Shown piece by piece: positions 27,522 through 34,612 of a stretch of 55,865 nt of DNA. The stretch spans positions 1 through 55,865 of the forward strand of contig NZ_CALUWS010000014.1 of assembly GCF_944324525.1 (NCBI RefSeq), written 5' to 3'. Made by a program: the position numbers and the translations under genes. Source of the DNA: an uncultured Desulfovibrio sp. (GTDB lineage Bacteria; Desulfobacterota; Desulfovibrionia; Desulfovibrionales; Desulfovibrionaceae). Numbering within the stretch: position 1 is the stretch's first letter; each line of letters opens with the position of its first letter. The notes beneath the pieces are model-generated. The model made no database searches. It had not been told where the DNA came from and saw only the letters and a program-made list of their open reading frames with translations.

Positions 27522-27605
27522 GCGAGAGTGGCGGAACTGGTAGACGCACTGGACTTAGAATCCAGCGGTTCATCCGTGGGGGTTCAATTCCCCCCTCTCG
27601 CACCA
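27522..27605 (+). tRNA. tRNA-Leu (anticodon TAG)
   Basis: Acceptor GCGAGAG pairs with CTCTCGC, then discriminator A and encoded CCA. Anticodon stem CTGGA/TCCAG encloses loop CTTAGAA, giving anticodon TAG (CUA codons). A long variable arm (CGGTTCATCCG) marks class II. Its 3' half is the left attachment site of the integrated element and remains intact. Confidence 0.96.
27557..27605 (+). repeat. attL: 49-bp direct repeat, 3' part of tRNA-Leu
   Basis: Begins AGAATCCAGCGGTTCATCCG and ends CTCTCGCACCA; identical to 34613-34661. It covers the anticodon stem 3' side, variable arm, T arm and CCA. An integrase gene lies 160 bases inside. Confidence 0.93.
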
Positions 27606-27631
27606 CTAGAAATTACAACCACTTGAATAAT

Positions 27632-27703
27632 AGTATAGCCCGTTGACCTTTGGTTCTTACACCCATGAGTGTAAGCAACCAGAAGCAACCAACGGGCTAT
27701 ACT
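27632..27703. repeat. nested inverted repeat between attL and integrase
   Basis: Outer 14-bp perfect arms AGTATAGCCCGTTG / CAACGGGCTATACT (27632-27645, 27690-27703). Inner 7-bp arms CTTACAC / GTGTAAG (27656-27662, 27669-27675). It may end integrase transcription or be part of the attachment region. Confidence 0.75.
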
Positions 27704-27761
27704 GTTATACGCTCTTGGCCTTATGGGAGAGCCTTCATTTCTTACTCCACTTCCCCTTGTG

Positions 27762-28808
27762 TCAGTTCCCTAAAAGTGAGGCCGCTGTACGCAGATCTTC
27801 AGGCGAAAAGTGGGCGTACCGGGCAGTTGTCGTGATGCTCGTGTGTCCCATCCATTCCTTGATGAGCGGCAGCGAGACTCCGGCCTGTGAGAGCCGTGTG
27901 GCGCAGGTATGGCGCAGCATGTGCGGCACGAACTGTGGGTCTTCGCTCATTCCCATGTGGTACCGAATAATATCCCACGGGCGGCGGAGCCATTCGTTGC
28001 TGCCTTCGGGAAACAAGCGCCCGCTTCCCCCGCAGGCTTCCATTCGCCGTTCAATAATGGGCCGCAGCTTTTCAACAAGCGGGATGGTACGCGGGTGACG
28101 ATTTTTCGTCTTCCATGCCGTGAGCGTCCCGCGCTCAAGGTCGATGTCTCGGCATTCCAGCCGCCAGAGTTCGCCGCAGCGGAACCCTGTGTAAAGCAGG
28201 CACATGACAGCGTCTTGTACGTCCGGCAAGGCAAGGCACTCAATAATAATGAGCATCCGTTCCTCTTCTTTGCGGGACAGGAAGCGGATACGATGCTCCG
28301 ACTCGCGCCGCTTCGGCATGCGCGGCAGGACAGGGAGCGCGCCCCGTTCGTGTGCCGTGCGCAGGATACGGGACAGGCAGGACAGTTTCCTGTTGATGGT
28401 CGCGCCACTGTTGCCTTTGGCGGCACAGTGAGAAACAAATCCGTCAATGGCGGACAGTGTTATGTCAATAATGGGGCATGTCTCTCCAAAAAAGGACAAG
28501 ACCTGCTCCACATTGATATGGATGGTGTCCTGAGACGCCTTGTCCGCCCAGACGGTTTGCCATGTACGTTCCACGGCTTCCTTGAGCGTCCATCCGCGCC
28601 GTGCGGCCTGCGGCTTTTCCTGGCAGAGAGTGGAAAGTAGTTCCTGCCGTGCGGCTATGGCCTCTGGCATCGTCCGTGCCGTGCGTGTCTTGCGGCAGCC
28701 GTCAACAGTCACGTCCACAATGTAGCCGCTTCGATGACGGCGAATGCCACGCGGCAGAGGTTCGGGCAGGGGAGGAAGGGCGGGAAGGGTCGGGCGTCTT
28801 GCGGGCAT
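27762..28808 (-). CDS. tyrosine recombinase/phage integrase
   Basis: 348 aa. An N-terminal arm-binding region (GIRRHRSGYIVDVTVDGCRKTRTARTMPEAI) is followed by a SAM-like core-binding domain and a C-terminal catalytic domain. Catalytic residues: Arg210 (TGFRCGEL), Lys near 235 (TKNRHPR), His296/Arg299 (PHMLRHTCATRL), His322 (MGHTS) and Tyr331 (TARYAHF); all are present, so it should be active. ATG 28808 has AAGGAG. The 3' end faces attL, the usual position for tRNA-targeting integrases. Confidence 0.95.
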   Translation of the reverse strand: MPARRPTLPALPPLPEPLPRGIRRHRSGYIVDVTVDGCRKTRTARTMPEAIAARQELLSTLCQEKPQAARRGWTLKEAVERTWQTVWADKASQDTIHINVEQVLSFFGETCPIIDITLSAIDGFVSHCAAKGNSGATINRKLSCLSRILRTAHERGALPVLPRMPKRRESEHRIRFLSRKEEERMLIIIECLALPDVQDAVMCLLYTGFRCGELWRLECRDIDLERGTLTAWKTKNRHPRTIPLVEKLRPIIERRMEACGGSGRLFPEGSNEWLRRPWDIIRYHMGMSEDPQFVPHMLRHTCATRLSQAGVSLPLIKEWMGHTSITTTARYAHFSPEDLRTAASLLGN

Positions 28809-28908
28809 AGTGGTTCTCCTTATGGCGGCTGGTAGTCGGGAAATACTGGGCGGCGAATTGGTCAAGGATGACGGACAGGGGCGGGTCGGTAAGGTCACGG
28901 GAAAGCAT
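28702..28908 (-). CDS. possible small protein overlapping the integrase start (68 aa)
   Basis: ATG 28908 has a good GGGAG site. The N-terminal MLSRDLTDPPLSVILDQFAA looks like a real helix, but the last about 33 codons overlap the integrase N-terminus in another frame and are Ser/Pro/Arg-rich. It could be a coupling ORF for integrase or a chance frame. No family recognised. Confidence 0.35.
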   Translation of the reverse strand: MLSRDLTDPPLSVILDQFAAQYFPTTSRHKENHYARKTPDPSRPSSPARTSAAWHSPSSKRLHCGRDC

Positions 28909-28924
28909 CGTTACTCCCTTTTGG

Positions 28925-28962
28925 TAAAAAGAAAGGCCGCCTTCTCTACAAGAGGCGGCCTT
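28925..28962 (-). terminator. intrinsic terminator after ardA
   Basis: Read leftward, AAGGCCGCCT and AGGCGGCCTT arms with a 10-base loop are followed by TTCTTTTT. It lies 26 bases beyond the ardA stop, separating the antirestriction genes from the integrase. Confidence 0.8.
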
Positions 28963-28987
28963 GCGTGGTCGTTGTGTCCACTGGGTA

Positions 28988-29542
28988 TTAGTATGACGAA
29001 AAGACGTACCCGTTTTCGGACATGTAATAGTCCGACATAAAAAGGTCATGAGCAAAGGCCTCATAGTCAAAGTAACGGGAAAGCAGTTCGTCCACATTGG
29101 AGAGCAAACCCAGTTCCTCTATCAGTTCTTCGGTAAACTCTTCCTTGCTTCTGTACCATCCACGGTAAGCATCTTGGAAAGCTTCGATATTGCTTTCCGT
29201 TACTTCGGAAAGTGAGACCTGCCCTTGAGTGCCGAGGTAGTCAATGAAAGCTTCGGGGTCGTCAAGGTCGGATAAGAGTTCGTGAGCTTGCCAAAGTGTG
29301 CTGATAGTTTCGTTTTCACTTACCTTAATCCCCCCGAATCCCTCATAATCATGGATAGCCCATTCTTCGGCGGGTGCTCCCTCTCTCTTTGCGGTAGGGG
29401 AAGCGGCAAGCATGGCGTGAATGGCTTCCCATACTTCATCCACGTTGAGACATGTATCAAAGTCTATCCACACGCCATGCAGGATACCAGCGTTATAGTC
29501 GTAAAGGGAGGCTACATATATGCTATTGTGTTCCGTGCTCAT
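28988..29542 (-). CDS. ardA: ArdA antirestriction protein
   Basis: 184 aa, very acidic DNA mimic that inhibits type I restriction enzymes. Family motifs: IYVASLYDYNAGILHGVWIDFD at the start, IHAMLAASP, EEWAIHDYEGFGG (about 60-72) and the acidic C-terminal half (SKEEFTEELIEELGLL...RYFDYEAFAHDLFMSDY). AAGGAG precedes ATG. Such genes are carried by conjugative elements and phages to survive entry into a new host; here it heads a block of small leftward genes. Confidence 0.93.
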   Translation of the reverse strand: MSTEHNSIYVASLYDYNAGILHGVWIDFDTCLNVDEVWEAIHAMLAASPTAKREGAPAEEWAIHDYEGFGGIKVSENETISTLWQAHELLSDLDDPEAFIDYLGTQGQVSLSEVTESNIEAFQDAYRGWYRSKEEFTEELIEELGLLSNVDELLSRYFDYEAFAHDLFMSDYYMSENGYVFSSY

Positions 29543-29553
29543 TTTCTTTCTCC

Positions 29554-29745
29554 TTAGTCCATGTATCCATACATGCTATGTCTATAGCGCCCATTGCGGA
29601 GGCGTTCCGTATATAAGCAGTCAAAGCGGATGCACTTACGACAAAAGGCAGCGTGCCTTTCTTCCGACACGCGCTTGCCGTCAATATAGTAATATGGACG
29701 GCTGCCGTCTTCAGATATTGTTCGATAAAGATTATAGCTTTTCAT
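29554..29745 (-). CDS. small protein of unknown function, RPYYY-DGKR motif (paralog 1)
   Basis: 63 aa, basic, Tyr-rich. Contains DGSRPYYYIDGKRVSEERH (about 13-31) and a pair of Cys (CRKC). The same motif occurs in the neighbouring upstream gene, so the two are paralogs. It starts 14 bases inside the end of that gene and is followed by ardA after 11 bases. AGGGTG is the likely ribosome-binding site. Function unknown. Confidence 0.6.
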   Translation of the reverse strand: MKSYNLYRTISEDGSRPYYYIDGKRVSEERHAAFCRKCIRFDCLYTERLRNGRYRHSMYGYMD

Positions 29746-30013
29746 TTTGACACCCTATGTCATCCTTTATCACGCCGGATATTGTATGCCGTATGCGCCC
29801 TGACGGGCGACGAAAAGCCCCAATGGCAGAGCAGTAAATCAACTTGTCGTACAGCTCATTATAGGTCTTTTCAGATATACGCTTGCCGTCCATATAGTAA
29901 TATGGGCGCTTGCCGTCTGGCCTCTCACTTCTGACAAAGTAATGTCGGGGCAAAAGTACATATGGGCGCTGTGCTTCCTGTTCCCCGAACTCGATAAAAC
30001 AAGCTTTCGGCAT
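29732..30013 (-). CDS. small protein of unknown function, RPYYY-DGKR motif (paralog 2)
   Basis: 93 aa. Residues about 33-48 read DGKRPYYYMDGKRISE, matching paralog 1 except at a few positions. The N-terminal part (MPKACFIEFGEQEAQRPYVLLPRHYFVRSE) is specific to this copy. The C-terminus RPSGRIRHTISGVIKDD resembles the paralog 1 end NGRYRHSMYGYMD. Looks like a small beta-rich module duplicated in tandem. No family recognised. Confidence 0.6.
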   Translation of the reverse strand: MPKACFIEFGEQEAQRPYVLLPRHYFVRSERPDGKRPYYYMDGKRISEKTYNELYDKLIYCSAIGAFRRPSGRIRHTISGVIKDDIGCQNEKL

Positions 30014-30036
30014 GGGGTCACTCCATTACTAAAGCG

Positions 30037-30068
30037 CAAAAAAGGCCGCCATACAGAACGGCGGCCAA
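30037..30068 (-). terminator. intrinsic terminator after the 222-aa gene
   Basis: Leftward: GGCCGCC and GGCGGCC arms with a 9-base loop followed by TTTTTTG. It separates the 222-aa gene from the paralog pair. Confidence 0.8.
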
Positions 30069-30099
30069 AAAGACGATATTTACGGCGACACTTGCCAGC

Positions 30100-30768
30100 T
30101 CATGCGGCCGCATGGCTTCCCCCATAAGGCAGCACATGGCCGCGTTGGTCGGTCGGCAGGCCGGGCAAGGTGAGCTGTGCAGGCCGAGCAGCAAGGGAGG
30201 CTTCCAGAGACGCAAGGGCCGCTGCGGCTTCCTTTTCCGCGTAGTCGTATCCGTAGAGGCCACAAAGGGAGTCGATAGGCTCCCACGCTTCGCATGTAGT
30301 GTCTTCCACGTCTTCAAGGTCTATGTCATCCGGCACGCGGAAAAGCTGATACTCCCACACGTCCCCGGAAAGATAGGCGGAAAACTCTTTCACTTCGCTT
30401 TCCAGCATCTTTTGCGCTTCGCGGATGTGCTTTTGTGTAAGCCGCTTGACGTTCCATTCCTTACGCAGGGCTTCCTTTTCCACATAGATGATTCCCGATT
30501 GCCAAGAATCCCAATGGCAGGAAAAAGGCGTGGTCGAAAGCCATGTGCCGCTGTGTACCAAAGCATATACAGGCAGGTACACAATGCCGCTGTGCTTTGT
30601 CAGTGCCCTAATTTCATCCGGGGATATGCAATCGTCTCCCAAATAGTAGCGAGACGAGGCATGCACAATGCGGCCCATATGATGGTATACGTCGCGTGGG
30701 TTTTCGGCGTATTCGTCCTGTATGATGCGGGCACAAAAATTCCCGCGTTCGCTGATGATGATATTCAT
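30100..30768 (-). CDS. mobile-element protein of unknown function (222 aa)
   Basis: The central part resembles a protein family common on conjugative elements and phages of Gram-positive and gut bacteria: IVYLPVYALVHSGTWLSTTPFSCHWDSWQSGIIYVEKEALRKEW, followed by a helical stretch and YLSGDVWEYQLFRV. These proteins often sit next to ardA. The biochemical role is unknown. The C-terminus from about 190 is Ala/Pro-rich. Its start overlaps the 56-aa gene as ATGA. Confidence 0.7.
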   Translation of the reverse strand: MNIIISERGNFCARIIQDEYAENPRDVYHHMGRIVHASSRYYLGDDCISPDEIRALTKHSGIVYLPVYALVHSGTWLSTTPFSCHWDSWQSGIIYVEKEALRKEWNVKRLTQKHIREAQKMLESEVKEFSAYLSGDVWEYQLFRVPDDIDLEDVEDTTCEAWEPIDSLCGLYGYDYAEKEAAAALASLEASLAARPAQLTLPGLPTDQRGHVLPYGGSHAAA

Positions 30769-30935
30769 ATTTCCCCCCCGGCAAGTTCTAAGAGAACGGC
30801 GTCAACAGCTCTGTCCTTTTCTTCGCACGTCGCCTTGTGCGGGCAGTCGGAAGGGCAGGCGGGCAGATGGTCAAGAATGATAGGACAGGTAAGCAGAGCC
30901 TTAGTGTAGGATTGTAAAACCTCTTGTGCTGTCAT
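30765..30935 (-). CDS. small Cys-containing protein (56 aa)
   Basis: GGAG eight bases before ATG 30935; the TGA overlaps the next ATG (ATGA), strong support for a real coupled gene. Helical start MTAQEVLQSYTKALLTCP, then HLPACPSDCPHKATC with Cys27, Cys31 and Cys37 (plus Cys17), which could bind a metal. No family recognised. Confidence 0.6.
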   Translation of the reverse strand: MTAQEVLQSYTKALLTCPIILDHLPACPSDCPHKATCEEKDRAVDAVLLELAGGEI

Positions 30936-30966
30936 GTTGGCTACTCCGATTCAGGCTTTCAGATAT

Positions 30967-31002
30967 GAAAAAGCCCGCCTAGGCGGAACCTAGACGGGCT
31001 TT
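30967..31002. terminator. intrinsic terminator after the DUF1640-like gene
   Basis: AAGCCCGCCTAGG and CCTAGACGGGCTT arms (one mismatch) with a 5-base loop and flanking A/T runs; works leftward and possibly rightward. Confidence 0.8.
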
Positions 31003-31025
31003 AGTTTTGGTGGTGTGGTGTCTAT

Positions 31026-31253
31026 TTACTTGAACGCAATCAAGGCAGAAAGCAGACCTACGCCTGCGGCAAGCATGGCACCGAAACGGACAACCAGCCG
31101 CAATTCCAGTTCCCGCAAGTCCTGCTTAGTCGCCACGCGTTCATCTATGACCTCAGCAAGGATGTTAGCTTGCGTTTCCGCCTGCTGCCGCGTAAACCCT
31201 GCCGCTTCAAGACGGCGGGCGTATTCCAGAGAATTAAAGACAAGTGAGGACAT
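31026..31253 (-). CDS. DUF1640/CCDC90-like coiled-coil membrane protein
   Basis: 75 aa. Pattern FNSLEYARRLEAAGFTRQQAETQANILAEVIDERVATKQDLRELELRL followed by a single C-terminal hydrophobic segment (RFGAMLAAGVGLLSALIAF). This is the typical architecture of short bacterial DUF1640 proteins: coiled coil then tail anchor. AAAGGAG before ATG. Role unknown; often found in prophages and mobile elements. Confidence 0.8.
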   Translation of the reverse strand: MSSLVFNSLEYARRLEAAGFTRQQAETQANILAEVIDERVATKQDLRELELRLVVRFGAMLAAGVGLLSALIAFK

Positions 31254-31394
31254 AAGTTTTCTCCTTTTGTATGTTCATTTTTACGGTACTTTTTCTCCTC
31301 TGTCCATATTCCATAAGTTCCCTATAGACGGCGGGCAGTGGTTCCGTAGCAGCTTGCCGCGCCGTGGGGGCTGCATGCCCCATTGTCAAAGAGC

Positions 31395-31496
31395 TTTTAG
31401 CTCTATATCGAGCTTATAAGAGGAAAAGAAAAAGGACTTGCGTCCCTTGGGTGTCTTTCCCGTTCGCAAGTCCTTTTTAGCTCTATATCGAGCTTA
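31395..31496. repeat. 22-bp direct repeats flanking a terminator-like hairpin
   Basis: TTTTAGCTCTATATCGAGCT plus TA occurs at 31395-31416 and 31475-31496. Each copy contains its own dyad AGCTC-TATATC-GAGCT. Between them AAAAAGGACTTGCG / CGCAAGTCCTTTTT (31429-31442, 31465-31478) forms a 14-bp perfect stem with flanking A/T runs. The whole lies in the 282-base gap upstream of the DUF1640-like gene. Confidence 0.8.
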
Positions 31497-31535
31497 AAGT
31501 CAACAAAAAAATAAATTATTTTTTCTCTTTAAATC

Positions 31536-31766
31536 TTAGCCTCTTAGCTGACCCCTACCGCCCCTTCCATCTATATCTTTATCTGCTAGGGCTTGTACTT
31601 GCTCTGTAGGTATGCACCACGTCTTGCCAACCTTGTAAGACACAACCGCGCCTTTTTGACATAACTTGCGTAGATAAGTGCCATCCACATAACCTAGGGC
31701 CTCTGCGGCCTCTGACAAGCTAAAATATCCCGGCAGTGCGGTCTTGATAGCGGACATGTCTGCCAT
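31536..31766 (-). CDS. helix-turn-helix protein, possible excisionase/regulator
   Basis: 76 aa. GYFSLSEAAEALGYVDGTYLRKLCQKGAVVSYKVGKTWCIPTEQVQAL is a winged-helix/HTH_17 pattern as in excisionases and AlpA-like regulators. In a tRNA-borne element with a lone integrase this is the best candidate for directionality factor or promoter switch. GGGGAG precedes the ATGs at 31766 and 31757; the exact start is uncertain. Confidence 0.7.
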   Translation of the reverse strand: MADMSAIKTALPGYFSLSEAAEALGYVDGTYLRKLCQKGAVVSYKVGKTWCIPTEQVQALADKDIDGRGGRGQLRG

Positions 31767-31794
31767 AACTCCCCCATTTTATTGGTTTTTCTTT

Positions 31795-31855
31795 CCTAAC
31801 TAGCGTTAGGGAATAGATTTTATGAAAATTTAAAAGGGTGTCAAAATTTTGACAC
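31795..31855. promoter_or_regulatory. operator-like palindromes upstream of the HTH gene
   Basis: A perfect 18-bp palindrome GTGTCAAAATTTTGACAC lies at 31838-31855 and a smaller dyad CCTAAC-TAGC-GTTAGG at 31795-31810, both in the AT-rich DNA before the HTH gene. Such sites usually bind a dimeric repressor or activator. Confidence 0.55.
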
Positions 31856-32982
31856 ATGAGAATTTCAAACAATTTCAGGAAGTTAGAAGAACAATCAGCA
31901 AGCTTTGGCTGCTGCCTTTCCGCCTCTTTCCCCGCCTGCCTCACCTCTCACCAGATACCATATCTATAGGCAATCCAGTAAAAACAGCCGCTTACGAATC
32001 TTGCTTGCGGCTGCGCTTGCATCCGGCCTGCGCTGACAATCAAAAAGGCCGTCGCGCCCGACCAAACCCAGCCAGACCCGGCCCCCAAAAGGAATCGCCA
32101 AGGGGCCAAGGGGGGAATCGAATCCCATAGACCTGTGTTTGCCCCCTCACATTTTTTCACCAAAACTACCGGCCCTTGAAGGGACTGTCTGGAGGAGCGA
32201 CGATGACTTCCGCCGGACCGTGAAATGGCTACCGTCATCCAGAGGGGCAACGACAGCCGTCCGACCACAAGCCCCTGCCTCTCCTGTACCGTGAGGGAGA
32301 GATTTTTTCAAGACGAGGCGACAGGCAAAATCCCCACGAAAATGCGGTGGGAAAATTTTCAAATGTCCCTGACATGGCTTGTTGGTCACGTTTTGTGTTT
32401 TCGTCGCTGGACTAAAGCCCTCGTACAGGCTCGGACGCGGAGATTCAGGTGCTGGGGGAAATGCGTGGGGCGGGAAGATGGACGCCGCCAAGAAAGCCCA
32501 TGCTGATCAACCTCCCCTCTGGGCTTGCCTTCTGCTTGGTGACCAACAAATTGGAGCAATGCGGAGCAATGAAAGATAACGACCAGTACAATGATTCTGA
32601 AAGAATCTGAAGGTAATGACTGGATACGCTATTACACCATCTTCATAGTTTATAACATATATAATCTTAAAGAGCATATAAACGAGTATTCTATAAGAAA
32701 GTTAAGGAAGGATATATGTCTGTAAAGTATTTTAGAAAAAGAATAGGTGTTTCCTAAAGTAGGCTTACCTATCCTATACATCCCCTTACCTCTTTATCTA
32801 TCGTTAAGTTTTCCTTAATAGTTTCTTTAAGCCCCCCTTACCCCCGCAGAGAGACCCTGCCTCCCCTCCGACAAGTGCAACCGAAACCCTGTTTTTTATA
32901 TCTAACTACATGAAAAACAAGATAAAAATGTGTGCAAATCCTGTTCGGGGAAATCCCCCTGAAAAAGGGGAAAAAGATGGAT
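31856..32982. other. 1.1-kb stretch without a supported gene, with an AT-rich tract
   Basis: From 31856 to about 32580 several short frames are open on both strands (for example 32147-32491 leftward and 32379-32579 rightward), but none has a convincing start, ribosome-binding site and family match together; a small phage gene could be hidden here. From about 32590 to 32940 the DNA turns strikingly AT-rich with many stops in all frames. A 13-codon ORF with a good AAGGAAGG site (ATG 32716) is the only notable reading frame there. The tract could hold a promoter array or replication origin of the element. Confidence 0.5.
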
Positions 32983-33015
32983 GAAGAGGAGGTCTACGAC
33001 CACGACCTCCTCTTC
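32983..33015 (-). terminator. hairpin after the terminase remnant
   Basis: Twelve-bp perfect arms GAAGAGGAGGTC / GACCTCCTCTTC with a 9-base loop, 31 bases past the terminase stop. The leftward T-run (CTTTTTCC) starts about 10 bases later, so termination would be weak. Confidence 0.5.
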
Positions 33016-33045
33016 CGTTTCTGCTGTCTTGCTGCTGTCTTGCGG

Positions 33046-34612
33046 TCACTTCCGCAGCGTGAGTCCTCCTTGGCCGAAGCAAGACCGTCTCTGGGCAGGT
33101 CGTCCCTCAAGGGGGGAGGTCGTCTCCTGGACGGGAGAGGGCAGGGAATAGCTCTGGAAACTGAAAAACATTTCCATTTCTTCCTTGCCAAGACTTTGGT
33201 TGACCTTGTTCGGCTCAGGTGCCAGGGCAATCCTGTTTTTGAACAGGGAAAGACGGGCCGTGGCATCCCACGCCTTGAGCTCTTCGGCCAGCAGGCGGTC
33301 GTTGCGCTGGTTGATGCGCCTGTCGGCGTCCTGCCTCATCTGCTCCGTCCAGTAGTTCACGGCGATGGCGAGGCAGTCGAGGCGGTCGTCATGGGCGAGT
33401 GCGCCTTTCTCGCGCATGATGCGGGACATTTGGTAGAAGAGCTGGTACTTGAGGGCCTTTTCAGGAGGCAGGGATTTGGTGCTTTCGTAATCCCAGACCA
33501 CCACGTTCCTGTCCACGACCAGCTTGTGCTGCCGCATGACCGGCTCCAGGGTGTCGATGATGCGGGCCTCCTTCTGACGGCTGTGCTTCACCTCCTCGAT
33601 GTGACAGGGGTAGTCCTTCTGGAAGTGGGGAGCGATGAGCCGGGTGAACATGCCGTCGCCAAAGTTGGCTTCGATGACCACGGCATTGACGTTCTCCAGC
33701 TTTGCGAGCTTCACGATGTCCTTGAGAGTGGCGTCGGAGTAGCCGTCGGTGTAGGCGCGGAGGGCGGTCAGGTAGAGGAAGCCGTTGAGCATCTTGACGA
33801 CCACCACGGCGGTCTCGTCCGTGCCTCTGCCGGAGGGGTCGATAGCCATGACGGCTCCGGTGTAGGGAATCCATGAGCCTGCCAGAAATGCGGCGGAATG
33901 ATACCTGTCGCCGTTCAAACCCACACAGGGCAGGTCGCTATCACGTTGCCAGCTCCCGACGCCCAGATGGGCTTTTCCGGGCCGTCAGACGTGCCGCAGC
34001 CCATGACGATGAGGTCGGAGAGCTTGAGGGGGTAGCGTTCGGCATCCGAGAGGCGGGTGTCGAGCATGAACTGGAGCTGGAAACCGGCCCTGCCGTAGGA
34101 CAGCTCACGTTCAAGGAGGTCTTCGGCGGAGAAGCGGCGGGGGTCGGTGGTACGGCCAGACAGGCCGGGGTCGGCCTCCAGGGCTTTCAAAATGCTGGGC
34201 GCGAGGGCTTCCCCGTAATTCACGAGCTGGGCACTCTCAGGATAGCGTGCGGGCCATATCCGTGTGACGTAGCCTCGGTCCGGCAGGGCGTTGTAAAGGC
34301 TCTGCTCCGTCTGGGGCGTGCCGAGGTAGATGACGCGTCCTCCGGGCTTGAGGATGGCGTCTATCTCCTTGACGGCCTCCGAGAGCTTGTCCCGCATCAT
34401 CTGAGTGTAGGAATTGTTGGCGACCTCCATGTCGTCAAGGACCACGATGTCCGCACGCCCGCCGGTTATCTGACTGAAGATGCCCTTGCTGGTGACGCTG
34501 GGAGCCTGGTCGGGCTTGGCCGGGCCTACGTCGAAAGAGAGCTTGGAGCAGCGTTGTTCGCTCCTCGGCGTCAGGCAGTGGAGCAGAGGGATGTCGTTGA
34601 TGAGCTGGAGGC
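33046..34612 (-). pseudogene. T7-like phage terminase large subunit, frameshifted and 5'-truncated
   Basis: Two adjacent frames together resemble T7 gp19-type terminase. The 5' part (34612-33915) has FDVGPAKPDQAPSVTSKGIFSQITGGRADIVVLDDMEVANNSY (Walker B-like VVLDD), KPGGRVIYLGTPQTEQSLYNALP, and the AGFQLQFMLDTRLSDAERYPLKL stretch. The 3' part (33924-33046) has the nuclease domain: GAVMAIDPSGRGTDETAVVVV, YTDGYSDATL, VVIEANFGDGMF and EKGALAHDDRLDCLAIAV. The reading frame switches near 33925-33960. The 5' end, including the Walker A region, is cut exactly where the right att repeat begins, so no start codon exists. Non-functional as a terminase. Confidence 0.85.

Noticed and set aside
31948-32491. 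Leftward and rightward ORFs of about 60-115 codons in the element gap
   Set aside because: Several frames are open at once and none has a good start site with a ribosome-binding site and a recognisable protein family. They are kept only as a note.
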